Below are positions 32,797 to 41,412 of a stretch of DNA of 60,219 nucleotides, piece after piece. A program made the position numbers and the translations under genes. The stretch comes from Lachnospiraceae bacterium UBA7202 (GTDB lineage Bacteria; Bacillota; Clostridia; Lachnospirales; Lachnospiraceae): the NCBI GenBank assembly GCA_002490705.1, contig DKUO01000059.1, positions 1 through 60,219 of the forward strand, given 5' to 3'. Below the pieces are notes generated by a model. The model saw only the letters and a list, made by a program, of their open reading frames with translations, was not told where the DNA came from and ran no database searches. The first letter of the stretch is position 1, and each line of letters opens with the position of its first letter.

Positions 32797-33354
32797 TTAT
32801 ACTCTGGACAGATACTCGCCTGTTCTGGTATCAATCTTAATCACTTCGCCGTTTTCCACAAACAGGGGCACCATAACCTTCGCGCCGGTCTCCACAATGG
32901 CGGGTTTCGTCGCGCCTGTCGCGGTATCGCCCTTGAAGCCGGGCTCCGTATCCGTGATTTCAAGCTCTACAAACAGGGGAGGCTCGATTGCGAACACATT
33001 GCCGTTGTAAGAACAGATCTTAACCATCTCGTTTTCCTTCACAAACTTCAGCGCATCGCCTACCGCATCCGCATTCAATGCGATCTGGTCGTAGGTCTCC
33101 GTATCCATGAAATTATACAGATCGCCGTCCGAATATAAATACTGCATGTCCTTTCTGTCAATACGCGCCTGAGGGAATTTCTCTGTCGGCCGGAAGCTCT
33201 TCTCCACCACGCCGCCGTTGATGATATTTTTCAGCTTCGTTCTGACAAAAGCTGCGCCTTTGCCCGGTTTTACATGCTGAAACTCAATTATCTGATAAAC
33301 ATTACCCTCCATCTCGACGGTAATGCCGTTTCTGAAATCACCCGCTGATACCAT
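32797..33354 (-). CDS. efp: Elongation factor P
   Basis: A 185-residue translation factor of normal length. Opening MVSAGDFRNGITVEMEGNVYQIIEFQHVKPGKGAAFVRTKLKN includes the modification-loop region with K-P-G-K-G. The three barrel domains end in the typical IKIDTRTGEYLSRV. EF-P rescues ribosomes stalled at polyproline runs. GGAGGAG lies 7-9 bases before the start. It follows the aro genes on the same strand with a 61-base gap. Confidence 0.97.
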   Translation of the reverse strand: MVSAGDFRNGITVEMEGNVYQIIEFQHVKPGKGAAFVRTKLKNIINGGVVEKSFRPTEKFPQARIDRKDMQYLYSDGDLYNFMDTETYDQIALNADAVGDALKFVKENEMVKICSYNGNVFAIEPPLFVELEITDTEPGFKGDTATGATKPAIVETGAKVMVPLFVENGEVIKIDTRTGEYLSRV

Positions 33355-33415
33355 TCTTCTGTCTCCTCCTAAACTTTCACAAATATAATTCCTTTCTAGT
33401 TTATACTAAAAAAGT

Positions 33416-33865
33416 CTATTTTTCAACCTCTTTATTGAAAAAAGCCAAGATAAAATCAATCGCCTGTAGATACCCGTCAAGCCCCCGTCCGTAAATCTGC
33501 TTGTCGCAGACCGGCGCCGTCACGGAAACCTTTCTGAACTCTTCTCTCTGTGTAATGTCTGAAATATGAATCTCCACCTTCGGCACCGTGATGCTTGCCA
33601 GCGCGTCCCGGATCGCATAGCTGTAATGGGTGAACGCGCCCGGATTGATCACGATTCCCTCCGTGCCGTCGAAATAGGAGTCCTGAATCCGGTCGATGAT
33701 CGCCCCCTCATGGTTGCTCTGGAATACCTCGATGGTACTGCCTGTCTCTTTCCCCTTCTCTGCAATCATCTGTAGCAGATAATCATAATCCTGCGTACCA
33801 TATACGCTTTTCTCCCGAATTCCCAGAAAATTTAAATTCGGTCCGTTAATCACTAATAGCTTCAT
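33416..33865 (-). CDS. aroQ: Type II 3-dehydroquinate dehydratase
   Basis: A 149-residue enzyme of the shikimate pathway (step 3). The start MKLLVINGPNLNFLGIREKSVYG has the active-site Asn and Tyr; the segment INPGAFTHYSYAIRDAL and VEIHISDITQREEFR complete the site. It forms dodecamers. The gene is 12 bases downstream of aroK, so it is in the aroE-aroK-aroQ operon. Confidence 0.95.
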   Translation of the reverse strand: MKLLVINGPNLNFLGIREKSVYGTQDYDYLLQMIAEKGKETGSTIEVFQSNHEGAIIDRIQDSYFDGTEGIVINPGAFTHYSYAIRDALASITVPKVEIHISDITQREEFRKVSVTAPVCDKQIYGRGLDGYLQAIDFILAFFNKEVEK

Positions 33866-33877
33866 GCTTCGTTCCTT

Positions 33878-34384
33878 TCATGTTATATTTTTTTCTATCT
33901 CGTCCAAAATTTCCGAAAAGCTCTTGCCGTCCACAGCGATCACCACATCCGCCGCCGCCCTGTAATAAGAATCTCTCTCCTGTAAGAGCGTCTCAATCTT
34001 TGTCAGGGGATCACCTCCCTGCAAAAGCGGTCTTGTGGTATCGTCTTTCAGTCTTTCATAGATCGTCTCCCCCTTCGCCCGCAGATAAAACACCTGTCCC
34101 AGCTCATGCAGAAGCCGCCTGTTTTCCTCCCGCAAAGGCAGACCGCCGCCCACCGATATGATCTGATTGCTCGTGCTCTCTATCAGCTTTTGCAGACATG
34201 CCGTCTCCTTATCCCTGAAATACCCCTCGCCGTCCGTGGCAAAAATATCCGATATGGCTCTTTTTTCTTCCTTCTCGATCTCCTTATCCGTGTCAATGAC
34301 CGCCCGGCGCAGACGGTAGGACAGCCTGAGGCCCACCGTGGTCTTTCCACAGCCCATAAATCCAATCAGTATCACATTTCCCAT
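33878..34384 (-). CDS. aroK: Shikimate kinase
   Basis: A 168-residue kinase for step 5 of the shikimate pathway. It has the P-loop GFMGCGKTT, the DTD-type motif (AVIDTDKEIE), the GEGYFRDKE shikimate-binding segment and ISVGGGLPL. It is between aroE (27 bases) and aroQ (12 bases). Confidence 0.95.
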   Translation of the reverse strand: MGNVILIGFMGCGKTTVGLRLSYRLRRAVIDTDKEIEKEEKRAISDIFATDGEGYFRDKETACLQKLIESTSNQIISVGGGLPLREENRRLLHELGQVFYLRAKGETIYERLKDDTTRPLLQGGDPLTKIETLLQERDSYYRAAADVVIAVDGKSFSEILDEIEKNIT

Positions 34385-34411
34385 GGTTTTCCTCTTTTCG
34401 TATTCTCCGCT

Positions 34412-35275
34412 TTAGGAAACAGCCTTTTTCAGCTTCTCGTAGACGATCTGCGCCTCCTTCTCAGACACCTCCACGCCGTTCCACAGTTCATAGGCGATAA
34501 CGCCCTGATAGAGAAGCATTTTCAAGCCATTATAAGCCTGTCCGCCGTTCTCCTTTACCAGTTTCATAAACCGGGTCTCCCACGGCCTGTAAATCAGATC
34601 AAATCCCGTGTGTATCCGTCGGTAAAACGCCTCGTCCTCGATCACCGCCTGATCTCCGTTCGGATACAGTCCCACCGAAGTGCCCTGAATAGCCAGAAAT
34701 TTTTGATCCGGCAGATCGTCAAACGCCGCAAGCGCCATGGGGAAAATAACCTCCCGCCCCACAGAGCGGTTCACTTCCTCCGCAACCAGCTTCGCCTTGT
34801 CCACTGTCCGGTTCAGCATATAAACCCGCTTTGCCTGCTTTACGGCACACAGATACGCCACCGCTCTGGAGGCTCCGCCTGCGCCCAGCAGAATGATCTC
34901 CTCCCCCGCCAGCTTCACACCCTCAGCCGTCATAGCACGGTAGAGGCCTTCCATATCCGTATTGTATCCTTTGTACCCGTCCGAAACGCGCACCAGCGTA
35001 TTGACCGCGCCGATGGACGCCGCCAGGGAGTCCACCTCCCGCAGACAGGGAATTACCTCGCTTTTATAGGGAACTGTTACATTGAGTCCCAGGATGCCGA
35101 GCGCCGAAGCGCCGGCTACGGCCTCCGCGGCCCGCCCCCTCTCTACCGGAAAAGGAACATATACCAGATTGTGCCCGAACATTTCCGCCAGCGTGTTATG
35201 TATCAGCGGGGACAGCGTGTGTTCCACCGGGTTTCCGATCAGCCCGCAGGTTCTTGTCTTACCGTCTATTTCCAT
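34412..35275 (-). CDS. aroE: Shikimate dehydrogenase
   Basis: A 287-residue NADP enzyme for step 4. Substrate site GLIGNPVEHTLSPLIHNT, the catalytic Lys in NVTVPYKSEVIP, the NADP site LLGAGGASRAVAYLC and the C-terminal QAYNGLKMLLYQG are all present. It has a GGAGGAAG site. It is the first gene of the aro operon and follows yqeG. Confidence 0.95.
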   Translation of the reverse strand: MEIDGKTRTCGLIGNPVEHTLSPLIHNTLAEMFGHNLVYVPFPVERGRAAEAVAGASALGILGLNVTVPYKSEVIPCLREVDSLAASIGAVNTLVRVSDGYKGYNTDMEGLYRAMTAEGVKLAGEEIILLGAGGASRAVAYLCAVKQAKRVYMLNRTVDKAKLVAEEVNRSVGREVIFPMALAAFDDLPDQKFLAIQGTSVGLYPNGDQAVIEDEAFYRRIHTGFDLIYRPWETRFMKLVKENGGQAYNGLKMLLYQGVIAYELWNGVEVSEKEAQIVYEKLKKAVS

Positions 35276-35319
35276 ACCCTTCCTCCGTCAAAAACCGTCC
35301 GCTACAGTCAGGCGGCCCT

Positions 35320-35826
35320 TTATTTCTTCAACGACCTTTTATAAAAAAACAATACAATCCACTCCAGCCGCCGCTTGAAAACGATCTGGATTTCCTCCTT
35401 CGGATGAATGGGTTTGACCAAATAGGTCAATATTCCTGCCCGCTTTGCGCCCCACACATCCGTAAAAAGCTGATCGCCCACAAAAAGCGTCGTATCCGCT
35501 GTAGTCCCCATCAATTCCATGGCCGCAAGATATCCTTTTCTCGCAGGCTTCCCCGCCTTATAAAGATACCGGGAATGCACCTTGTCATTAAATGTCTTGA
35601 CCCTCGGCTCCTTGTTGTTCGACAAAAGTACGCTCGCAAATCCGATCCGCCGCAGTCTCTCAAACAAAGCTATGCTTCTCTCGTCCGCCGGCGCGCCGTG
35701 GGGTACAAGAGTGTTGTCAATATCAAAAATAATGCCCCGGAATCCTTTTTCATACAACGCTTCAAAATCAATCTCATAGGCAGAATCTACATAGATATCC
35801 GGGTAAAAGCACTCCAGCCACGCCAT
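35320..35826 (-). CDS. yqeG: YqeG family HAD IIIA-type phosphatase
   Basis: A 168-residue HAD phosphatase. The catalytic motif is IIFDIDNTLVPHG, with later SNNKEPRV and the acidic TLFVGDQLFTDVWGAKRAG. The family includes bacterial phosphatidylglycerophosphatase-like and unassigned members. ATG at 35826 is preferred to the GTG at 35841 since GAGGAGC lies between them. Upstream of aroE, as in Bacillus. Confidence 0.88.
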   Translation of the reverse strand: MAWLECFYPDIYVDSAYEIDFEALYEKGFRGIIFDIDNTLVPHGAPADERSIALFERLRRIGFASVLLSNNKEPRVKTFNDKVHSRYLYKAGKPARKGYLAAMELMGTTADTTLFVGDQLFTDVWGAKRAGILTYLVKPIHPKEEIQIVFKRRLEWIVLFFYKRSLKK

Positions 35827-35913
35827 TGTTACGCTCCTCACAGCTTAATCCGCACTACAGCCCGGAAAACTCCCGTTTTCCGAGCTGCACTGATACAAAA
35901 TCATCCGTTTTCA

Positions 35914-36366
35914 TTACTTATCCAAAACATTTTTCAATTCTTCCATAAAGGTGTTAATGTCCTTAAACTCCCTGTAAACGGAAGCAAATCTGACATAGGC
36001 AACCGCCTCTAAGTCCTTCAGCTTATTCATCACAAGCTCACCGATCACCTGACTGGGAATCTCCTTCTCCTCACGGTTAAAGACTTCCGTCTCCACCTCG
36101 TCCACCAGCCTGTTGATCTGATTCGCGCTGATGGGCCTCTTGTGACATGCCCGCAAAACGCCGGCCTCGATTTTCGACCTGTCGTAGGTCTCTCTGTTGT
36201 TATCCTTCTTGATCACAATAAGCGGTATCGTCTCCACCTTCTCGTACGTGGTAAACCGCTTATCGCACTCGTCACAGACACGTCTTCTGCGGATAGAACT
36301 GTTGTCCTCCGCCGGCCTGCTGTCAATTACTCTCGTATTCTCATGACCACAAAATGGGCATTTCAT
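35914..36366 (-). CDS. nrdR: Ribonucleotide reductase repressor NrdR
   Basis: A 150-residue regulator of standard length. It opens MKCPFCGHENTRVIDSRPAEDNSSIRRRRVC, the zinc ribbon and DNA-binding part, followed by the ATP-cone (PLIVIKKDNNRETYDRSKIEAGVLRACHKRPI). NrdR represses nrd genes when bound to nucleotides. It has AAGGAGG upstream. No nrd gene is in the window. Confidence 0.96.
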   Translation of the reverse strand: MKCPFCGHENTRVIDSRPAEDNSSIRRRRVCDECDKRFTTYEKVETIPLIVIKKDNNRETYDRSKIEAGVLRACHKRPISANQINRLVDEVETEVFNREEKEIPSQVIGELVMNKLKDLEAVAYVRFASVYREFKDINTFMEELKNVLDK

Positions 36367-36464
36367 CCCGGATTTCCTCCTTCTACGTACTCAATATCTT
36401 TATTATAGGAGAAAATTATCATTATGTCAACTATCTTATGGTAACCAATTTGCAGAAAACCGTT

Positions 36465-36698
36465 CTATAGGCAAATATCTACCACGATAATATCCGGGCC
36501 AATCTTTTTGATATCTTTATAACAGATCACATAATCCGGTTCGCTTCCGAAGAACCCGCACCACTTATTGTCCCCCGGAATAATCAGTTTACAAATCTGT
36601 CCCGTACACTCGTCAAACTCAAAGTCATTCACTCTGCCCAACCGCTCGCAGTTTTTCAGATTGATGACTTCCTTTTTCTTTAACTCCGAAAATAACAT
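36465..36698 (-). CDS. YlmC/YmxH family sporulation protein
   Basis: A 77-residue PRC-barrel protein, typical YlmC/YmxH length, with LKKKEVINLKNCERLGRVNDFEFDECTGQICKLIIPG and the end KKIGPDIIVVDI. The family is tied to sporulation in Bacilli and Clostridia but the mechanism is unknown. It has a GGAGA ribosome site. It is near nrdR, a common arrangement. Confidence 0.85.
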   Translation of the reverse strand: MLFSELKKKEVINLKNCERLGRVNDFEFDECTGQICKLIIPGDNKWCGFFGSEPDYVICYKDIKKIGPDIIVVDICL

Positions 36699-36755
36699 GG
36701 AATCTTCTCCGGGCCTTTTTATTATCCTATGACGCCGCCCGGAAAAAAGTTCCTG

Positions 36756-37574
36756 TTATTGCGTTTCCACATAATCCGCGGAGATATAGCCGTAATCGTA
36801 CTCCTCGCCGGTAAGCACAACCTGATACCAGGCGCCGCCCTCCACGGCTTCTATGTACTCAAAGGTTTCCCCTGTCTTCGCTGTCCTGATCACCGTCGAA
36901 TCAGAGCCGGTACTCGGAGAGGTCCTGATCCGGACATCAGCAATGGTGACAAGCGTTCCGCCGGACTCGCTTTCCGATACCTCCGCACCTTCTTCCTGCG
37001 TCTGCTCTTCCAGCGTCTGACCGCCCTCTTCGCCGTCCTGACTTTCTTCTTCTCCGTCCTGTCCGTCTTCTCCTTCCTGTGCTTCTTCCTCCTGCTGTTC
37101 CTCCGCCGCTCTCTCATAATCCTTCGGTACATACCGCTGATACAGATTATATCCCAGCACGGCAACGATCACCAGAAGAATACAGCCCACGGCAACGGTC
37201 ATAATGGAGAGGAAATCTACGCTCTCTTCCTCGTCATCCTCATCGTCGTCCCAGTCTTCCTCCTCCCAGTCCCGTCTTCTCCTTGGCGGCTCATCCCGGT
37301 AAACCGCTCTCTTTTTCGGCGGAGGCGCCGGATCGGCCTTTCTTCTCGGCGCTTCCCCGGAACTGGTTCTCTTTTTCGGAGCCTCTTCTGAATCGGCCCT
37401 TTTTGCCGCCCGCGCTTCACCCGTCTGTGCACCGCAGTTCGGGCAGAACTTGGTCCCCGCCCGGTACAATTCCCCGCATTCCGGACACCGCTTCTTTCTT
37501 ATCACCTTAGCGCCGCACTCAGGACAAAACTGGTCCTCCGGCAAAATCTGTGCGCCACATTTTTTACATACCAT
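36756..37574 (-). CDS. Zinc-ribbon and SH3 membrane protein
   Basis: A 272-residue protein. Two zinc-ribbon motifs lie in the first 55 residues (CKKCG...CPECG and CPECG...CPNCG), then a basic/Pro-rich linker and a very acidic stretch. One membrane helix follows at about residues 125-145 (FLSIMTVAVGCILLVIVAVLGYNLY), then an acidic external linker and one C-terminal SH3b-like domain (VRIRTSPSTGSDSTVIRTAKTGETFEYIEAVEGGAWYQV). It is probably a cell-envelope sensor with a cytoplasmic zinc domain. Starts at 37574 with GAGGGGTG; GTG 37583 overlaps that site. It is divergent from sigG. Confidence 0.75.
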   Translation of the reverse strand: MVCKKCGAQILPEDQFCPECGAKVIRKKRCPECGELYRAGTKFCPNCGAQTGEARAAKRADSEEAPKKRTSSGEAPRRKADPAPPPKKRAVYRDEPPRRRRDWEEEDWDDDEDDEEESVDFLSIMTVAVGCILLVIVAVLGYNLYQRYVPKDYERAAEEQQEEEAQEGEDGQDGEEESQDGEEGGQTLEEQTQEEGAEVSESESGGTLVTIADVRIRTSPSTGSDSTVIRTAKTGETFEYIEAVEGGAWYQVVLTGEEYDYGYISADYVETQ

Positions 37575-37684
37575 TCTTATCACCCCTCGATTATCTTTCG
37601 TCTTTCTGTTTTTGTCATATACTAATGTACCAAAAAACTCGCATTTTGTAAAATCCTAACCGTTCTTTTTTCCTTAAGATTTTG

Positions 37685-37714
37685 TGAATAATTTCCCGCC
37701 AATCGCACATGCTT
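37685..37714 (+). promoter_or_regulatory. Possible sigma-F/sigma-G type promoter of sigG
   Basis: TGAATA (37685-37690), a 17-base gap, then CATGCTT (37708-37714) approximates the forespore consensus (GNATR and CATNNTA). In Bacillus sigG is transcribed by sigma F and by sigma G itself, so the placement 50 bases before the start is suitable. The match is incomplete. Confidence 0.4.
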
Positions 37715-37763
37715 GTTACAAACCCCAAAAACAGGACAACTCTTACGAAAGGCTGGTACCTTC

Positions 37764-38543
37764 ATGATACAAGGAAAAGTTGAAATATGCGGTGTGAACA
37801 CTGCCAAGCTGCCGCTTTTAAAGAACACGGAAAAAGAAGAATTGTTCAAAAAAATCGAACAGGGAGATCAGGAAGCCAGAATGGAATATATCAAGGGCAA
37901 TCTCCGTCTGGTCTTAAGCGTCATCAAACGCTTTCATTCCAGCAGCGAAAATGTGGACGACCTCTTCCAGATCGGCTGCGTCGGACTGATAAAGGCCATT
38001 GATAACTTTGACAGCTCTCTCAACGTAAAATTCAGTACCTATGCCGTACCCATGATCGTGGGCGAGATCCGCCGGTATTTGCGGGACGCCAACTCCATCC
38101 GCGTGTCCCGCTCCCTGAAGGACACCGCCTACAAGGCCATCTATGCCAAAGAGCACCTGACCCGCACCAACTCCCGCGAACCTACCGTCACGGAGATCGC
38201 CACGGAGATCGGTATCCCCAAGGAGGATATCGTCTATGCGTTAGACGCCATCCAGAGCCCCTTAAGTCTCTACGAACCGGTCTACACAGACGGCGGCGAC
38301 ACCCTCTATGTGATGGATCAGATCAGCGATAAGAAAAACGGTGAGGAAATCTGGGTAGAGCACATTTCCCTGTCCGAAGCCATGAAACGGCTCACAAAGC
38401 GGGAACATGAAATTATCTCCCTGCGCTTCTTTGAGGGGAAAACACAGATGGAGGTAGCCGAAAAAATCGGTATCTCCCAGGCGCAGGTTTCAAGGCTCGA
38501 AAAAAACGCGCTCAAGACCATGCGGATGTATCTGACGGCCTGA
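37764..38543 (+). CDS. sigG: Forespore sporulation sigma factor G
   Basis: A 259-residue sigma-70 family factor. The N-terminal KVEICGVNTAKLPLLKN box is diagnostic of SigG. Region 2 has NLRLVLSVIKRF...DDLFQIGCVGLIKAIDNFD and VKFSTYAVPMIVGEIRRYLRDANSIRVSRS; region 4 has LTKREHEIISLRFFEGKTQMEVAEKIGISQAQVSRLE. It directs late forespore genes. The start at 37764 is chosen to fit the family N-terminus; the frame runs to 37713. Unlike Bacillus, it is not next to sigE: a c-di-GMP regulator lies between, on the other strand. Confidence 0.96.
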   Translation: MIQGKVEICGVNTAKLPLLKNTEKEELFKKIEQGDQEARMEYIKGNLRLVLSVIKRFHSSSENVDDLFQIGCVGLIKAIDNFDSSLNVKFSTYAVPMIVGEIRRYLRDANSIRVSRSLKDTAYKAIYAKEHLTRTNSREPTVTEIATEIGIPKEDIVYALDAIQSPLSLYEPVYTDGGDTLYVMDQISDKKNGEEIWVEHISLSEAMKRLTKREHEIISLRFFEGKTQMEVAEKIGISQAQVSRLEKNALKTMRMYLTA

Positions 38544-38554
38544 GCGCGGTTGCT

Positions 38555-40549
38555 TCACCCAAATTTCGCTATATCGTAAGTCAGGGTGATATCCTTCTCT
38601 CCATATAGTTTAAAATAATTCTGCACGATACGGTCTGTCACCACGCGCACATTCTCCCGCTCCGTGCCAAGGAGTACCACCAGGAACTGGGAGCTGCTGT
38701 ATCTGGCTCCCACATCCACACCCCGCAGGGATTTACAGATTGCCTGCTCCATGCACTGCATAGCGGTCTCCATTCGTTCCAGCCTGACCTCGCTGCCGTT
38801 TGAGGAAAAGAGCGTAAACAGCAGAAGCTGGGTTTCCTTCTTGTTCCGCTCCGACATATGACGCACAAAATCATAGACATGATTGAATTCGTCGTAGTCC
38901 ACCTGAAATACGCCCTGATAACTCTCCCTGTTTTTGATGGCGTCCATAATCTTATCCAGATCGCCCTGAGACTGCTCCGGCGTGCGCAGAATGCCAGATT
39001 TCTGATAAAATCCGTAATGCAGGCCGTGGTTCTGTTTTACCAGATAGAGGGCTTTATCCGCCCGCCTGTAAAGTTCCTCGAACTCCCTGCCGTCCGGACC
39101 GGAAATGCTGATACCTACCGAAAGTTCCGCATCCTTTAGCACCTCCACCTCCTGTTTCTTCTTTTCAAAGGCATCCAGAAGTTCCCGCACCTTGGCGGTA
39201 ACCACCTCTTCATCCATGATGCCGTCCAGATAAAATAAGAACTCGTCTCCACCCGTCCGGCACACCAGATGATTGCCGCCGACTTCCCGTAGCACATCCG
39301 CCGTCATCTTCAAGGCCACATCGCCCATCAGATGTCCGTACTCGTCGTTAATCTTTCGGAAATGATCCATATCAATGAGCATCAGACTGCCGCCGTCCGC
39401 CCGCAGGCTTAACGTAATATCGTGTTCGCCCTTCTGCTTACTCAAAAGTCCGGTCAGATAATCTACCGGAGAATCCAAAATATTTTCGGAGGCCATGGAC
39501 TCGCCGAGGATCTTACCGCTGCCAAAAATCGGCGTCGCCATATCTTCCTCCGGCATCCACATCTTCGCCAGAGCGCCCTCTTTGATCAGCTCCACAAAGA
39601 TATCCACAAGTTCCGGATCCCACTGGCTGCCCTTTCCCTTTTGCAGTTCCTGCATGACAACGTCGTCATTCAGCCTTTTCCGGTAAACACGGTTACTTGT
39701 CATGGCGTCATAGGAATCCACCAGCCCGATCACGCGGGCCACCAGAGGAATGGATTCCCCCTTCAGTCCCTCCGGATATCCCTTCCCGTCATACCGTTCA
39801 TGATGGTACTTCGCGCCCACACTGATATTGGGAAACATTCTGAAATCATTCAGAATCTCAGCCCCCATCAGCGTATGCCCCTTGATCAGACGAAATTCCA
39901 CATCCGTCAGCTTAAAAGGTTTGTTTAATACGGCGTCGGGGACGCCGATCTTGCCCACATCATGCAGCATAGCCACATAATAGATATTTTGAATTTCTTC
40001 CTCAGACCAGCCCAAACGCTGTGCCAAGAGTTCGGAGTACGCTGCCACTCGCATGGAGTGTCCTTTTGTATAGTCATCCTTCGCATCCACCGTGTTGGCG
40101 ACCGTCATAATCGCCTGGATGGTGACACGCTCCATCTCCTTCGTCTTTTCGTCCAGCCTGCGCTGTAAATCCTTACGGTAACCGTCCAATTCCAACGTGC
40201 TTCTCGTGCGGCTCAGGAGAATATTCGGCTCAAAGGGCTTAGAAATATAATCGTTTGCTCCCACCCGGAAGCACTCGATTTCCGTCTCCGCACTTCGGTC
40301 TGCCGTCAGAAAGATAACCGGTATCTTTTTCAGGCGTGCATCCTTCTGTAAAGTCTCCATCACCTCAAAGCCGCCGATTTCCGGCATATTGATATCCAGA
40401 AGAATCAGGTCCGGCGTATGCCTCTCCAGATACTTGTAAGCCTGTTTCGCAGAGTTTACCGCCACCACCCTATATTCCCCGTCCAACAGCTTCTGCGCTG
40501 TCGCCAGCGTCAGCCTGTCGTCGTCGACAATCAAAATAATTTTTTTCAT
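38555..40549 (-). CDS. Response regulator with HD-GYP and GGDEF domains
   Basis: A 664-residue protein. Residues 1-120 are a receiver domain with phospho-acceptor D52 (LILLDINMP) and the acid pocket VDDD. Residues 140-330 are an HD-GYP phosphodiesterase (H196-D197, and DGKGYPEGL at 254-262). Residues 362-515 are a GGDEF domain with an intact GGDEF at 433-437. A further 140-residue C-terminal part resembles a degenerate GGDEF (SSSQF in place of the motif). It could both make and break cyclic di-GMP under control of a histidine kinase. No kinase is near. It ends 12 bases from sigG, tail to tail. Confidence 0.9.
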   Translation of the reverse strand: MKKIILIVDDDRLTLATAQKLLDGEYRVVAVNSAKQAYKYLERHTPDLILLDINMPEIGGFEVMETLQKDARLKKIPVIFLTADRSAETEIECFRVGANDYISKPFEPNILLSRTRSTLELDGYRKDLQRRLDEKTKEMERVTIQAIMTVANTVDAKDDYTKGHSMRVAAYSELLAQRLGWSEEEIQNIYYVAMLHDVGKIGVPDAVLNKPFKLTDVEFRLIKGHTLMGAEILNDFRMFPNISVGAKYHHERYDGKGYPEGLKGESIPLVARVIGLVDSYDAMTSNRVYRKRLNDDVVMQELQKGKGSQWDPELVDIFVELIKEGALAKMWMPEEDMATPIFGSGKILGESMASENILDSPVDYLTGLLSKQKGEHDITLSLRADGGSLMLIDMDHFRKINDEYGHLMGDVALKMTADVLREVGGNHLVCRTGGDEFLFYLDGIMDEEVVTAKVRELLDAFEKKKQEVEVLKDAELSVGISISGPDGREFEELYRRADKALYLVKQNHGLHYGFYQKSGILRTPEQSQGDLDKIMDAIKNRESYQGVFQVDYDEFNHVYDFVRHMSERNKKETQLLLFTLFSSNGSEVRLERMETAMQCMEQAICKSLRGVDVGARYSSSQFLVVLLGTERENVRVVTDRIVQNYFKLYGEKDITLTYDIAKFG

Positions 40550-40598
40550 TTGTCCCCCATATTAATGATATAACATATGACTCCCCTATCGATATACT

Positions 40599-40627
40599 AT
40601 TATACGCGCTGTGGGAACAAAAAGCAA
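40599..40627 (-). promoter_or_regulatory. Promoter of the REC-HD-GYP-GGDEF gene
   Basis: On the minus strand TTGCTT (40622-40627), 17 bases, and TATAAT (40599-40604), giving a transcript start separate from sigE. Confidence 0.5.
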
Positions 40628-40660
40628 ACACATATCCGATCAGTTATCGGGGATTGCGTA

Positions 40661-41401
40661 TTAGCTGTCCCGACTCATTTCCTTTTTCAGCCGCCGCATA
40701 ATCTTTTTTTCCAATCTGGAAATATAGGACTGCGAAATTCCCAGCAGCTCCGCCACCTCCTTCTGGGTCAGTTCCTTCCCGTCCGCGTTTCCGATCCCGA
40801 AACGCAGGCGTATAATCGTCTGTTCCCGCTCGGAGAGTTTGGCAATCGCCTTGATCAACAGCTTTCTCTCCACCTCATTCTCCAAATTTTTGTAAATTAC
40901 ATCCTCATCCGTCCCCAAAATATCGGAGAGCAGAAGCTCGTTCCCATCCCAGTCCACATTCAGAGGTTCATCTATGGAAACCTCCATCCGATGCTTGTTA
41001 TTTCTTCGCAGGTACATCAATATCTCATTTTCTATACAGCGTGAGGCATAGGTCGCCAGTTTGATATTTTTTCCCGGATTGAACGTATTGATGGATTTGA
41101 TCAGGCCGATCGTTCCGATGGAAATCAAATCCTCCACGCCCACACCCGTATTGTCAAATTTCTTTGCAATATAGACGACCAATCTTAAGTTATGCTCTAT
41201 CAGAATCGACTTGGCCTCGTCCTCATACTCTGTCCCGAGATCACCGATGATCTCATTCTCCTTCTCGCTTTCGAGGGGCGGCGGAAGCACCTCCGCTCCT
41301 CCTATGTAATGGATATCTCCCTGTCCGTTCATCAGGAATTTCGGATTCCTCTGCACCATCTTGAACTGAATCTTACCGGGAATTGCCACTTTTAAAACCA
41401 T
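40661..41401 (-). CDS. sigE: Mother-cell sporulation sigma factor E precursor
   Basis: A 246-residue sigma-70 family factor with an N-terminal pro-region (about 25 residues), released by SpoIIGA. Region 2 is NLRLVVYIAKKFDNTGVGVEDLISIGTIGLIKSINTFNPGKNIKLATYASRCIENEILMYLRRN, typical of SigE/SigK. Region 4 is LSEREQTIIRLRFGI...QKEVAELLGISQSYISRLEKK. AGGAGG is 8 bases upstream of the ATG. It is 11 bases from spoIIGA, coding for its processing protease. It controls early mother-cell genes. Confidence 0.97.
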   Translation of the reverse strand: MVLKVAIPGKIQFKMVQRNPKFLMNGQGDIHYIGGAEVLPPPLESEKENEIIGDLGTEYEDEAKSILIEHNLRLVVYIAKKFDNTGVGVEDLISIGTIGLIKSINTFNPGKNIKLATYASRCIENEILMYLRRNNKHRMEVSIDEPLNVDWDGNELLLSDILGTDEDVIYKNLENEVERKLLIKAIAKLSEREQTIIRLRFGIGNADGKELTQKEVAELLGISQSYISRLEKKIMRRLKKEMSRDS

Positions 41402-41412
41402 CTTTTTTCCTC

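Noticed and set aside
34106..35344. 412-codon plus-strand frame opposite aroK/aroE/yqeG
   Set aside because: It is an antisense shadow of well-recognised genes, with a composition rich in His/Arg/Leu and no family match.
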